From Chloroflexia bacterium (GTDB taxonomy: Bacteria > Chloroflexota > Chloroflexia > QHBQ01 > JADMIH01), in contig JAICKM010000492.1 in NCBI GenBank assembly GCA_025927935.1, positions 1 to 5,461 on the forward strand: DNA of 5,461 nt, in the 5' to 3' direction. The notes below the pieces were generated by a model. The model saw nothing but the letters and a program-made list of their open reading frames with translations, was not told where the DNA came from and did not search any database. A program made the translations under genes and the position numbers. The stretch's first letter is position 1. The number at the start of each line of letters is the position of its first letter. Below are positions 1 through 5,461 of the stretch, one piece after another.

Positions 1-380
1 AGAATGCCCACGCCGAAGCCCAGGAGCAGCAGCACCACCAGCAGGCCGAGGAACGGCACATGGAGGCTCAGCGTGCCCGCCCCCAGGATAAACAGCAGCG
101 TGCCCAGCAACAAGAAGCGCCGGATGCCCAGCTTTTCCACGAGCGGGCCACTGCTGAACGCCGCGCTCAGATACCCGCCGGTTGCGGCCAGGAAGATCAG
201 GCCGATGGTCGCTTTATCCACCCGGTAATCGGCTTGCAAGCTGGGCAGCAGCACGCCCGTCGCGCCGTCGTTGGCCCCGATCATCACAAACGCGGCAAAG
301 GACAGGGCCAGGACGGTGCCCCGCCCGGTGATCTGGGGTTGCGCGGGCGTCTCCACGGCCGCGGTCGTTACATCGCTAAT
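1..380 (-). CDS. MFS transporter, N-terminal part (3' end outside window)
   Basis: About 126 N-terminal residues of a major facilitator superfamily permease of the inner membrane; the substrate cannot be told. After a polar tail of about 20 residues comes a first membrane span (VLALSFAAFVMIGANDGATG), a loop, a second span (IGLIFLAATGGYLSAAF), then GPLVEKLGIRRF, which fits the MFS motif A loop between helices 2 and 3 (G-x3-D-x-G-x-R-R type, with E in place of the usual D). Helices 3 and 4 follow (FLLLGTLLFILGAG; FLGLLVVLLLLGFGVGI). The start is chosen at an ATT codon (380-378). An in-frame TGA lies immediately upstream, no ATG or TTG is available, and a GAGGAGGT Shine-Dalgarno sits 6 nt before the ATT. 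The protein would then begin (M)SDVTTAAVE. The only in-frame alternative nearby is GTG at 356-354, which has no ribosome site. The family is secure; the start is less so. Confidence 0.85.
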   Translation of the reverse strand, partial: MSDVTTAAVETPAQPQITGRGTVLALSFAAFVMIGANDGATGVLLPSLQADYRVDKATIGLIFLAATGGYLSAAFSSGPLVEKLGIRRFLLLGTLLFILGAGTLSLHVPFLGLLVVLLLLGFGVGI

Positions 381-386
381 CGTCGG

Positions 387-394
387 ACCTCCTC
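387..394 (-). promoter_or_regulatory. Shine-Dalgarno of the MFS gene, points to an ATT start
   Basis: On the minus strand this reads GAGGAGGT, a near-complete anti-16S match ending 6 nt before ATT at 380-378. In the MFS reading frame the TGA stop overlaps the start of this motif, so translation cannot begin further upstream. The site therefore decides between the rare ATT start and a GTG about 30 nt downstream, which is too far away to be served by it. Confidence 0.75.
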
Positions 395-414
395 AATAGT
401 GCGTGCCGCTGCCG

Positions 415-492
415 TTGTCATTCTGAGCGTAGCGAAGAATCCCCGTCTCGTAGGCGAAAAGACGAGACTCTTCGCTCCGCTCAGAGTGACAA
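415..492. repeat. 78-bp imperfect inverted repeat (HSERSEES-type dispersed element)
   Basis: The arms at 415-441 and 466-492 are inverted copies matching at 24 of 27 positions (outer ends TTGTCA / TGACAA). A shorter inner inverted repeat lies at 445-451 / 462-468 around a loop of about ten bases. Translated, the arms read HSERSEES and LRYAQND, peptides that recur as spurious annotations in Chloroflexota and other environmental genomes because this palindrome is dispersed in many copies (from general knowledge; not searched). It lies 20 nt upstream of the MFS Shine-Dalgarno, so any MFS transcript starting further upstream would carry it as a leader hairpin. It encodes no transposase and could be a MITE- or REP-like element. 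An 8-bp inverted pair, ATAGTGCG at 396-403 and CGCACTAT at 511-518, brackets it. Confidence 0.8.
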
Positions 493-617
493 GGATCCTT
501 TGAAGAACTGCGCACTATGCTACCCTCTGTTATACCCCATGCCGCCAGGGTCCACGCCGCCCGGCCCTTGAGGACCGGACGCGCCGCCCGGCTGCTTCCG
601 CAATGATCGCGCCACGG

Positions 618-631
618 TTGCGCCGGCGCAA
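618..631. promoter_or_regulatory. Perfect 14-bp palindrome, possible operator
   Basis: TTGCGCCGGCGCAA is a perfect dyad centred about 23 bp upstream of the predicted -35 box at 648. The half-site TTGCGC recurs as that -35 box itself, exactly 30 bp (about three helical turns) downstream. The position suits a dimeric regulator of the ATP-grasp promoter. However, GC-rich palindromes of this length arise by chance in several kilobases, so the regulatory role is inference. Confidence 0.3.
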
Positions 632-647
632 GAATGGGTACAAGGCA

Positions 648-676
648 TTGCGCTTTCACCGGATCGGTTCTATACT
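648..676 (+). promoter_or_regulatory. Sigma70-type promoter for the ATP-grasp gene
   Basis: TTGCGC at 648-653 (three of six consensus bases), a 17-bp spacer, then TATACT at 671-676 (five of six). Transcription would begin near 683, giving a 5' leader of about 245 nt before the ATG at 930. It is the best promoter-like match in the 381-929 gap and faces the plus-strand genes. It is predicted from consensus alone. Confidence 0.5.
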
Positions 677-821
677 AGCAACCAACGCAGGCAGCGAGGC
701 CGGTAGCGGTACCCGGCGCTCCGTGCGCCCGCCCACCCGCTCCGTCCGATCCCCGCGCCCCGGTACCGGGAACCCACCGGCCAGAATAACCGGTAACAGT
801 ACTTGCACGCTCAGTTTAATT

Positions 822-893
822 TGTAGGGGCCGATTTGCACCCGGCCCGCCACATCGAATTGCCCGGTGTAGGCGCCGGTTGCCAACCGGCCCG
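822..893 (+). repeat. Two tandem diverged 27-nt hairpin repeats in the leader
   Basis: Copy 1 (822-848) and copy 2 (867-893) align without gaps at 22 of 27 positions with a 45-nt period; both start TGTAGG and end CCGGCCCG or its equivalent. Each folds. Copy 1 has a stem at 827-832 / 842-847. Copy 2 has a stem GCCGGTT / AACCGGC at 874-880 / 884-890 with a 3-nt loop. Substitutions in the second copy keep or lengthen the stem. They resemble the TGTAGGGGC hairpins scattered between genes in Chloroflexota (recall). They sit 23-100 nt before the ATP-grasp Shine-Dalgarno and would be transcribed in its leader. No T-run follows, so they are not terminators. Confidence 0.6.
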
Positions 894-915
894 GCCCATC
901 GCGTCTAGCCATGCC

Positions 916-921
916 AGGAGG
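916..921 (+). promoter_or_regulatory. Shine-Dalgarno of the ATP-grasp gene
   Basis: AGGAGG, 8 nt before ATG at 930. It overlaps the alternative GTG at 921, so that in-frame upstream codon cannot be served by it and the ATG is preferred. Confidence 0.85.
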
Positions 922-929
922 TGCCGCCC

Positions 930-2135
930 ATGTCCGAGTCTCGCCCGTTGACGGTCTTGTGTTTAGCCGGCTTTGAGAAGGGCTATGCCTTCCTGGAGGA
1001 GGCTAAGCGGCAGGGCGCCAGGGTGCTGCTGCTGACCGCCGAAAAGCTGGCCGGCGGCGCCTGGCCGCGCGACAGCATCGACGAAATCCACCTGATGCCC
1101 GACCTGGCGCACCGCCAGGATGTCCTCTTCGGGGTCAGCTACCTGGCCCGCACTCGCAGCATCGACCGCATCGTGCCGCTGGACGACTACGACGTGGAGA
1201 CGGCGGCGGCCTTGCGCGAGCATCTGCGCTGCCCCGGCATGGGCGACACCACGGCGCGCTACTTCCGCGATAAGCTCGCTATGCGCGTCCAGGCCCAGGA
1301 AAAGGGCATCCTGGTGCCCGAGTTCGTGCATGTGCTCAACTACGACCGCTTGCGGGAGTATATGGCGCGCGTGCCCCCGCCCTGGGTGCTCAAGCCGCGC
1401 TCCGAAGCCTCCGCCGTGGGCATCCACAAGGTCAACAGCGCCGATGAACTCTGGCCGCTGCTCGATGCCCTGGGCGACCGCCAGTCCTTCCATGTGCTGG
1501 AGCAATACATCCCCGGCGACGTGTATCATGTCGACTCGATTGTCTCGGAGCGCGAAGTCGTCTTCTCCATCGCCCACCAGTACGGCCACCCGCCGATGGA
1601 CGTGGTCTACGGCGGCGGCATCTTTACCACGCGCACGCTACCCCGCGACTCCGCCGATGCGCAGACGCTGCTGAGCGTCCACCGCGAGTTGATGCGCGCG
1701 CTGGGCATGGTGCGCGGCGTCACGCATACCGAGTTCATCAAGGGGCGCGAGGATGGGCGCTTCTACTTCCTGGAGACGGCGGCGCGCGTGGGCGGGGCCA
1801 ACATCGCCGAACTGGTCGAGGCCGCCACCGGTATCAACCTCTGGGCCGAGTGGGCCAAGATCGAACTGGCCGGCGGCGAGCACCCCTATGAACTGCCCGC
1901 GGCCCGCGAAGACTACGCCGGGCTGATTATCTCGCTCGCCCGGCAGGATTATCCCGACACCAGCGGCTACCAGGACCCGGAGATCGTCTGGCGCATGGTG
2001 CGCCTGCACCACGCCGGGCTGATCGTCGCCGCGCCCGACCCGGCGCGCGTCCAGGCCCTGCTCGACGACTACACGCGCCGCTTCTACCAGGACTTCTGGG
2101 CCACCCTGCCCGCCCCGGATAAGGCTGCGCACTGA
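930..2135 (+). CDS. ATP-grasp domain protein (carboxylate ligase-like), complete
   Basis: A 401-residue cytosolic ATP-grasp enzyme of the carbamoyl-phosphate-synthase / biotin-carboxylase-like superfamily. Members activate a carboxylate as an acyl-phosphate with ATP and join it to an amine or thiol; this one's substrate is unknown. A Rossmann-like N domain (about 1-105) contains [11 protein letters not shown] at 83-93. The linker RDKLAMR (113-119) starts the central domain. [15 protein letters not shown] (153-167) holds the ATP-contacting Lys155 and the glycine/serine loop. [17 protein letters not shown] (189-205) gives the adenine hinge with Glu191. HTEF (266-269) and [17 protein letters not shown] (280-296) supply the probable metal ligands Glu268 and Glu282 and the phosphate-contacting Arg286. 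The family usually carries Asn or Asp two residues after the second Glu; here Ala284 is present, as in the ETAARVGG subfamily. No signal peptide or membrane span is seen. It may share a transcript with the glycosyltransferase 170 nt downstream. The superfamily is secure; the exact reaction is not. Confidence 0.93.
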   Translation: MSESRPLTVLCLAGFEKGYAFLEEAKRQGARVLLLTAEKLAGGAWPRDSIDEIHLMPDLAHRQDVLFGVSYLARTRSIDRIVPLDDYDVETAAALREHLRCPGMGDTTARYFRDKLAMRVQAQEKGILVPEFVHVLNYDRLREYMARVPPPWVLKPRSEASAVGIHKVNSADELWPLLDALGDRQSFHVLEQYIPGDVYHVDSIVSEREVVFSIAHQYGHPPMDVVYGGGIFTTRTLPRDSADAQTLLSVHRELMRALGMVRGVTHTEFIKGREDGRFYFLETAARVGGANIAELVEAATGINLWAEWAKIELAGGEHPYELPAAREDYAGLIISLARQDYPDTSGYQDPEIVWRMVRLHHAGLIVAAPDPARVQALLDDYTRRFYQDFWATLPAPDKAAH

Positions 2136-2155
2136 GTCCTCCGAGTGCGCGGGTG

Positions 2156-2178
2156 CCCGGCGTGCTGTTGGCGCCGGG
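2156..2178 (+). other. GC stem-loop just after the ATP-grasp stop
   Basis: CCCGGCG (2156-2162) and CGCCGGG (2172-2178) form a perfect 7-bp stem with a 9-nt loop, starting 20 nt after the TGA. No T-run follows, so it is not a canonical intrinsic terminator. It could protect the 3' end of the upstream message or act with Rho. Confidence 0.45.
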
Positions 2179-2221
2179 GTGCAGGTATTGACCCGGCAAT
2201 CGGTCTAGCAACTGCAAAAGA

Positions 2222-2278
2222 CGGCGATCATCGCGCATCGTACCAGCGCGCACTCTGCGCGCCGGGCCATGATCGCTG
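2222..2278 (+). other. Two-tier stem-loop ahead of the glycosyltransferase ribosome site
   Basis: The outer arms GCGATCAT (2224-2231) and ATGATCGC (2269-2276) pair perfectly and extend by one G-U and one C-G pair to 2222/2278. Nested inside, GCGCGC (2246-2251) and GCGCGC (2257-2262) close a 5-nt ACTCT loop. The structure ends 11 nt before the AGGAG at 2290, in the 5' region of the fusion gene. It could tune translation, attenuate read-through from the ATP-grasp gene or stabilise the RNA. There is no T-run and no riboswitch class is recognised. Confidence 0.5.
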
Positions 2279-2289
2279 CCGCCTCGACC

Positions 2290-2300
2290 AGGAGTGAGGA
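2290..2300 (+). promoter_or_regulatory. Shine-Dalgarno region of the glycosyltransferase fusion gene
   Basis: AGGAG at 2290-2294 and GAGGA at 2296-2300 lie 11 and 5 nt before ATG 2306. Both spacings are workable and together they favour ATG 2306 over the in-frame GTG at 2294, which overlaps the first motif. Confidence 0.65.
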
Positions 2301-2305
2301 TCCGG

Positions 2306-4858
2306 ATGCCAACAACAGCGGAGACCCCACAAACAGAGGAACCCACACCCCACCGCCCTGCTGTAGATACAGCGCCGGGGCAGTTGCCGGTGCCGCCCCC
2401 GGCGGCGGATCTATCCCCAGCTGCGCCACCGCGGCGCTGGGTCATCCTGTGCGTGTGCGCGAGTTTTGCGGTCTATGTCGCCTTGATCCCTAATTTCCTG
2501 CGGTTCAGCAACCCTCCGACGGGCGATCAACCACTGTACCTGATGGATACCATTAGCCTGGTGCAGGACGGCGACCTCAATGTCGCCAACAACTATGCCC
2601 AGCACGATGAGGATAAGTTCTACAAACTCGCGCCCCACCCCACGCCGTTTGCCGGGCAGAGCGCCCCCTACCCGCTGCCGCCGCAACTGGCGGCCTCCAC
2701 GGCCCGGCCGCCCGTCGAGCAGTACTCGTACCATCCGCCCGGCCTGGGTATCCTCCTGGTGCCCGCATGGATCGCCGGTTCCTGGTTCGCTCTCTGGTGG
2801 CCGGCCACGATCGTGTTTATGTGCCTCATTGGAGCACTTGTCGGCCTTAACGCCTTCCTCCTGGCCTATGAGCTAACCGGGCGACTAAGCATTGCCTGGG
2901 CGGTCTGGCTGCCACTGGCCTGCAGTTCGCCGATCATGAGCTACTCGTTGCTGCTCTTCACGGAGCTACCCACGGGATTGCTGCTCATCTACGCATTCCG
3001 CCGGCTAGCCCTGGGCTGGCGGGCCAACCGGCCCTGGCAACTGGCGCTGGCCGGGGCCGCCATCGGCTACATCCCCTGGCTGGCCTGGCGCTGCCTGCCG
3101 CTCACCGCGGTGTTGATCATATATGCCGCCGTGCAGTGGTGGCGCTACCGGCAAGCGGAGCGCGACCCCGCGCCGCCCGCCCGGCGCGGGCAGGGAAGCG
3201 GGCAGCGCCTGCGGGCCGGGCTATGGTTGCTCGCGCCGGCACTGGGCTTGCTCCTGCTCCTGGTGGCCTACAATCTCTTCGTGTTCGGGACACCCGGTCC
3301 GAACACGGTGGCGCGGGCGGGCGCCGAACCCGCGGTCTTCCACTGGCCGTGGGGCGGCAGCCATGAGTTGATGCTGTTTATCAACGGCGCCTTTGCGCTC
3401 TTGTTTGACCAGCAGTGGGGCCTGCTCCCCCACACCCCGCTCTATGTGCTGGCGGCGGGGGGCGCCATCGCCATGTGCCGCCTGGGCCGCCAGGCCGACC
3501 GGCGCCTGCTCGGCTGGCTGGCGCTCCTCACCCTGCCTTACTTCGCCATGATCGCCGCCTTCGAGTACTGGGGCGGCCTCTGGGGTCCACCGGGACGCTA
3601 CCTGACCACGCTAGTCCCGTTGCTGGCCGGGCCGCTGGCGATGGCGAGCGCGGCGCTCGGCCGCAACTGGCTCTACCGGCTGATCTACGTCCTGCTGGCG
3701 CTGCCGGGGTTGGCCTATATGGCGTTGGTGATGCGCGACCCGCGCCTGATGTTTCCTGCCGGGCGGGGCTATTTTTGGACCTGGCTGGCGACTTCGCCCG
3801 ATTCCCCGCTTCATATTGACCTGCGCACGTTGTTGCCGACCTTCGCCTGGCCAGATGTGATACGCCAGCCCTTCAATACGGGCTGGATTATCGGGGCTGG
3901 GGTGCTGATCGTGCTCGGCTGCTACGTGCTGATGGGCCAGCGCCCGGCCCCACCCTCGCTTCGGATATGGCCGGCGCCGGCCCATGCGCTGGTCTGGCTG
4001 GTCGCCCTCGCACTGATCGGTAGCGGGTGGCTCACCATTAACGCGGAGTATCTGAAGCACCGGACGATCCTGGCGCAGCAGAAGCGCTGGGCGGTGAACC
4101 CGCCGCCGGTCCAACCGCTCGGGATCGCCTATCTGAACGGCACAGTGTTCATCACCGATTATCGCCAGGCCACGCTCACGGCGCTGGATACAAGCACCGG
4201 CGAGTCCCGCGCCGTGGTGCCGCACACCGCGCAAGGGCCGCTCAATTACACCCACCCCGGCGATATAAAGGTCGGGCCGGATGGGCTGCTGTACTTGCTG
4301 AACAACGGCGGCAGCACGCAAGCCCTATTGGTGATGAAGCCCGACGGCGAAGTCGTACGGCAAGTGCCGCTGGAGGGGACCTCAAGCCTGGCTACGGGAC
4401 TAAGCTTTGGCGCGGGCGATGGGATGTATGTTTCGGACATGACGGCCGGTCACGTCCTCAAATACGGCCCGGCGGGCGGGCCACGGGTTGCCAGTCTCCC
4501 CAGCAGGCCGGCAGGCTTCAGTAATTTAGCGACCGTAGCCACCGCTCCCGACGGCACTGTCTATGCCTCGGAACTGGACACCAAGCGCATCTATGAAATG
4601 GACTCACACGGCGCCGTTATTCGCCCATATGACATTAAGTGCAAAGCGTGGAGCGCCGCGATCCAGGGCGATTGGCTGGATGTCCCGTGTGAGCAGGGCC
4701 TGGTATCGATCAACCGCGTCACTCACCAGGTGCAAAACGCGGTCGTGGCCGCGCCGGACTCGCAGCTCGTATCGCCTACCGGCCTGACCTATACCCTGGA
4801 CGGCACCCTCTACGTCATCGATCAGACTACACTCATCGCCTACCATGTGCAACACTAG
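2306..4858 (+). CDS. GT-C-type membrane glycosyltransferase fused to a C-terminal NHL beta-propeller
   Basis: An 850-residue two-part protein. Residues 1-43 are a Pro-rich cytosolic tail ending in RR. Residues 45-577 hold 13-14 likely membrane spans, in the manner of GT-C enzymes, which transfer a sugar from a polyprenyl-phosphate carrier on the outer face of the membrane. The first outer loop has PTGDQPLYL (71-79), matching the family's GDEP-x-YL site with Asp74 kept and Glu replaced by Gln75. It is followed by DGDLNVANNYA (88-98) and YSYHPPGLGILLVPA (140-154). FDQQWGLLPHTPLY (367-380) and EYWGGLWGPPGRYL (420-433) are further recognised blocks. Residues 603-850 have no spans and read as six NHL/SMP-30-like repeats beginning near 604, 651, 697, 740, 783 and 823 (for example VGPDGLLYLLNNGG, APDGTVYASELDTKRIYEMD). 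The whole propeller has only two cysteines, Cys779 and Cys795. The donor, the acceptor and the propeller's ligand are unknown. Substrate sensing or acceptor binding by the propeller is inference. Start chosen by ribosome site. Confidence 0.85.
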   Translation: MPTTAETPQTEEPTPHRPAVDTAPGQLPVPPPAADLSPAAPPRRWVILCVCASFAVYVALIPNFLRFSNPPTGDQPLYLMDTISLVQDGDLNVANNYAQHDEDKFYKLAPHPTPFAGQSAPYPLPPQLAASTARPPVEQYSYHPPGLGILLVPAWIAGSWFALWWPATIVFMCLIGALVGLNAFLLAYELTGRLSIAWAVWLPLACSSPIMSYSLLLFTELPTGLLLIYAFRRLALGWRANRPWQLALAGAAIGYIPWLAWRCLPLTAVLIIYAAVQWWRYRQAERDPAPPARRGQGSGQRLRAGLWLLAPALGLLLLLVAYNLFVFGTPGPNTVARAGAEPAVFHWPWGGSHELMLFINGAFALLFDQQWGLLPHTPLYVLAAGGAIAMCRLGRQADRRLLGWLALLTLPYFAMIAAFEYWGGLWGPPGRYLTTLVPLLAGPLAMASAALGRNWLYRLIYVLLALPGLAYMALVMRDPRLMFPAGRGYFWTWLATSPDSPLHIDLRTLLPTFAWPDVIRQPFNTGWIIGAGVLIVLGCYVLMGQRPAPPSLRIWPAPAHALVWLVALALIGSGWLTINAEYLKHRTILAQQKRWAVNPPPVQPLGIAYLNGTVFITDYRQATLTALDTSTGESRAVVPHTAQGPLNYTHPGDIKVGPDGLLYLLNNGGSTQALLVMKPDGEVVRQVPLEGTSSLATGLSFGAGDGMYVSDMTAGHVLKYGPAGGPRVASLPSRPAGFSNLATVATAPDGTVYASELDTKRIYEMDSHGAVIRPYDIKCKAWSAAIQGDWLDVPCEQGLVSINRVTHQVQNAVVAAPDSQLVSPTGLTYTLDGTLYVIDQTTLIAYHVQH

Positions 4859-4995
4859 CGGCCCCGGCGCTGATGCCGCTCGCGGTATGAGCCTGTTTTA
4901 AATGGGTCCTACCTGCCGCGTTTCCGTTAGCCCGCTGCAGGGCGCCGGGCCGCACCGGTCGGCTATTGCGCCATATAAGGGCCGGCATACGCGCC
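4859..4995. other. Intergenic gap between convergent genes, no clear terminator
   Basis: No gene is seen. AGCGGC / GCCGCT (4857-4862 / 4875-4880) can pair across a 12-nt loop, and a 4-bp GCTC / GAGC hairpin (4878-4881 / 4889-4892) is followed by CTGTTTTA. Both are too weak to call a terminator with confidence, so read-through and antisense transcription from either side are possible. Confidence 0.4.
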
Positions 4996-5461
4996 CTATG
5001 CGCCGGGCAGGGCCGGTTCCTCGGCGGGGGCGACGCGCGTCGGAATACGCTCGGCGGGGAAGAACCAGGTCGCCAGGCCGGTACCCAGGCCCAGGAAGGC
5101 GGCGATCCATAACACCGGGCGCAAGCCGTCAGCCAGGGCCGCCTCTAGAGTCGCCAGCGTGGCGGGCGCCAGGTGCGTGCGCGCGTTGAGGTCGAGCAAC
5201 ACGCTGGCCGGCCCCAGTTGCGACCCGCCGGCAGCAGCGGTCGCTACGCCGGGTAGGGCCGGGATCTGGGCCAGCGCGCCGGCCAGCGCGGTGCTCAGCG
5301 CATAGCCCAGCACCGCCACGGCGATCACGCCGCCGATATTGCGTGAGAACTGGTAGAGGCTGGTCGCCGCGCCCCGGCGCTCCCAGCTCGCCGCGTTTTG
5401 CACGGCCATGAGCATGGTCGTGAAGTTGAAGCCGCAGCCCAGGCCCTGCACAAACATCGCC
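4996..5461 (-). CDS. DHA2-like MFS transporter, C-terminal part (5' end outside window)
   Basis: About 155 C-terminal residues of a multidrug-efflux-type major facilitator, read on the minus strand and open at the window's right edge; the stop TAG is at 4998-4996. The visible order is a glycine-rich helix (GLGCGFNFTTMLMAVQNA), then the loop WERRGAATSLYQFSRNIGG leading into the helix VIAVAVLGYALSTAL. This corresponds to the late helices of the 14-span DHA2 family, where RGxATS / FxRxxGG is typical. A polar outer loop of about 60 residues follows, then the final span (VLWIAAFLGLGTGLATWFF) and a short acidic and proline-rich cytosolic tail. Such pumps export drugs or metabolites using the proton gradient; the substrate is not identifiable. 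It converges on the glycosyltransferase gene with a 137-nt gap and runs in the same direction as the other MFS gene 4.6 kb away. Confidence 0.88.
   Translation of the reverse strand, partial: AMFVQGLGCGFNFTTMLMAVQNAASWERRGAATSLYQFSRNIGGVIAVAVLGYALSTALAGALAQIPALPGVATAAAGGSQLGPASVLLDLNARTHLAPATLATLEAALADGLRPVLWIAAFLGLGTGLATWFFPAERIPTRVAPAEEPALPGA

Larger units (their letters stand above)
381..929. other. Intergenic control region between divergent MFS and ATP-grasp genes
   Basis: No convincing gene is found here. The short open frames have repeat-derived or arginine/proline-rich translations and no ribosome sites. The stretch holds the MFS Shine-Dalgarno, the 78-bp inverted repeat, an 11-bp direct repeat (CGCCGCCCGGC at 555-565 and 582-592), the palindrome at 618-631, the plus-strand promoter and the leader hairpins. 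For the minus-strand MFS gene only a weak -10-like TATAAC (534-529) without a -35 is visible. Confidence 0.6.

Noticed and set aside
60..503. 147-codon plus-strand open frame
   Set aside because: It runs antisense through the MFS N-terminus and into the inverted repeat; the C-terminal peptide is the known spurious repeat translation.
393..659. 88-codon minus-strand open frame containing HSERSEES
   Set aside because: The translation is produced by the palindromic repeat, a known annotation artefact; no gene is supported.
603..908. 101-codon plus-strand open frame in the leader
   Set aside because: Arg/Pro/Ser-rich, overlaps the promoter and hairpin repeats, and has no Shine-Dalgarno.
921..929. 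GTG at 921 as the ATP-grasp start
   Set aside because: It overlaps the AGGAGG that serves the ATG at 930 and has no ribosome site of its own.
963..1589. 208-codon open frame on the minus strand
   Set aside because: It lies wholly antisense to the conserved ATP-grasp gene, has no ribosome site, and its His/Gln/Val/Gly-rich translation is typical of a GC-rich shadow frame.
2188..2212. TTGACC as a -35 box for the fusion gene
   Set aside because: No -10-like hexamer occurs at 15-19 bp spacing downstream.
3611..4321. 236-codon open frame on the minus strand
   Set aside because: It is antisense to the glycosyltransferase fusion, rich in Arg/Gln/Pro, with no recognisable domain; the plus frame carries clear family motifs.
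4878..4900. Intrinsic terminator after the fusion gene
   Set aside because: The stem is only 4 bp and the T-run is short and offset; not enough to call.
1..5461. tRNA, rRNA, CRISPR array, transposase or phage gene
   Set aside because: None of the expected signatures (cloverleaf with CCA, regular spaced repeats, DDE or integrase motifs) were seen on either strand.

Overview
The window is high-GC DNA (about two thirds G+C by eye) from a free-living bacterium. Three things point to Chloroflexota, possibly a Chloroflexia-type filamentous phototroph relative. First, there is a dispersed inverted repeat whose spurious translation reads HSERSEES / LRYAQND. Second, there are degenerate TGTAGGGGC-type hairpin repeats. 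Third, there is a large membrane glycosyltransferase of the 'PTGDxPxYL' type. This assignment comes from recall of family and repeat signatures and was not searched.

Layout. Positions 1-380 (minus) hold the N-terminal part of an MFS transporter, which appears to begin at a rare ATT codon behind a perfect Shine-Dalgarno. Positions 381-929 hold no convincing gene. They contain the MFS ribosome-binding site, a 78-bp imperfect inverted repeat (415-492), a perfect 14-bp palindrome (618-631), a sigma70-like promoter (648-676), and a roughly 250-nt leader with two diverged copies of a 27-nt hairpin repeat. Positions 930-2135 (plus) encode a complete 401-aa ATP-grasp enzyme. Positions 2136-2305 are a gap with two stem-loops, the second a two-tier structure ending just before the next ribosome-binding site. 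Positions 2306-4858 (plus) encode an 850-aa fusion: a polytopic GT-C-type glycosyltransferase-like membrane region followed by a six-repeat NHL-type beta-propeller. Positions 4859-4995 show no gene and no strong terminator. Positions 4996-5461 (minus) hold the C-terminal part of a drug-resistance-type (DHA2-like) MFS transporter whose start lies outside the window.

The two plus-strand genes may be co-transcribed from the promoter near 650, although the structured 170-nt gap could uncouple them. Together they pair a cytosolic ATP-dependent ligase of unknown substrate with a membrane enzyme likely to move a sugar from a lipid carrier, and both flanking minus-strand genes are MFS transporters. 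A surface-modification or secreted-metabolite role is conceivable, but the sequence does not prove that any of these four genes work together. The most unusual items are the GT-C/propeller fusion, the ATT start, and the structured non-coding segments.
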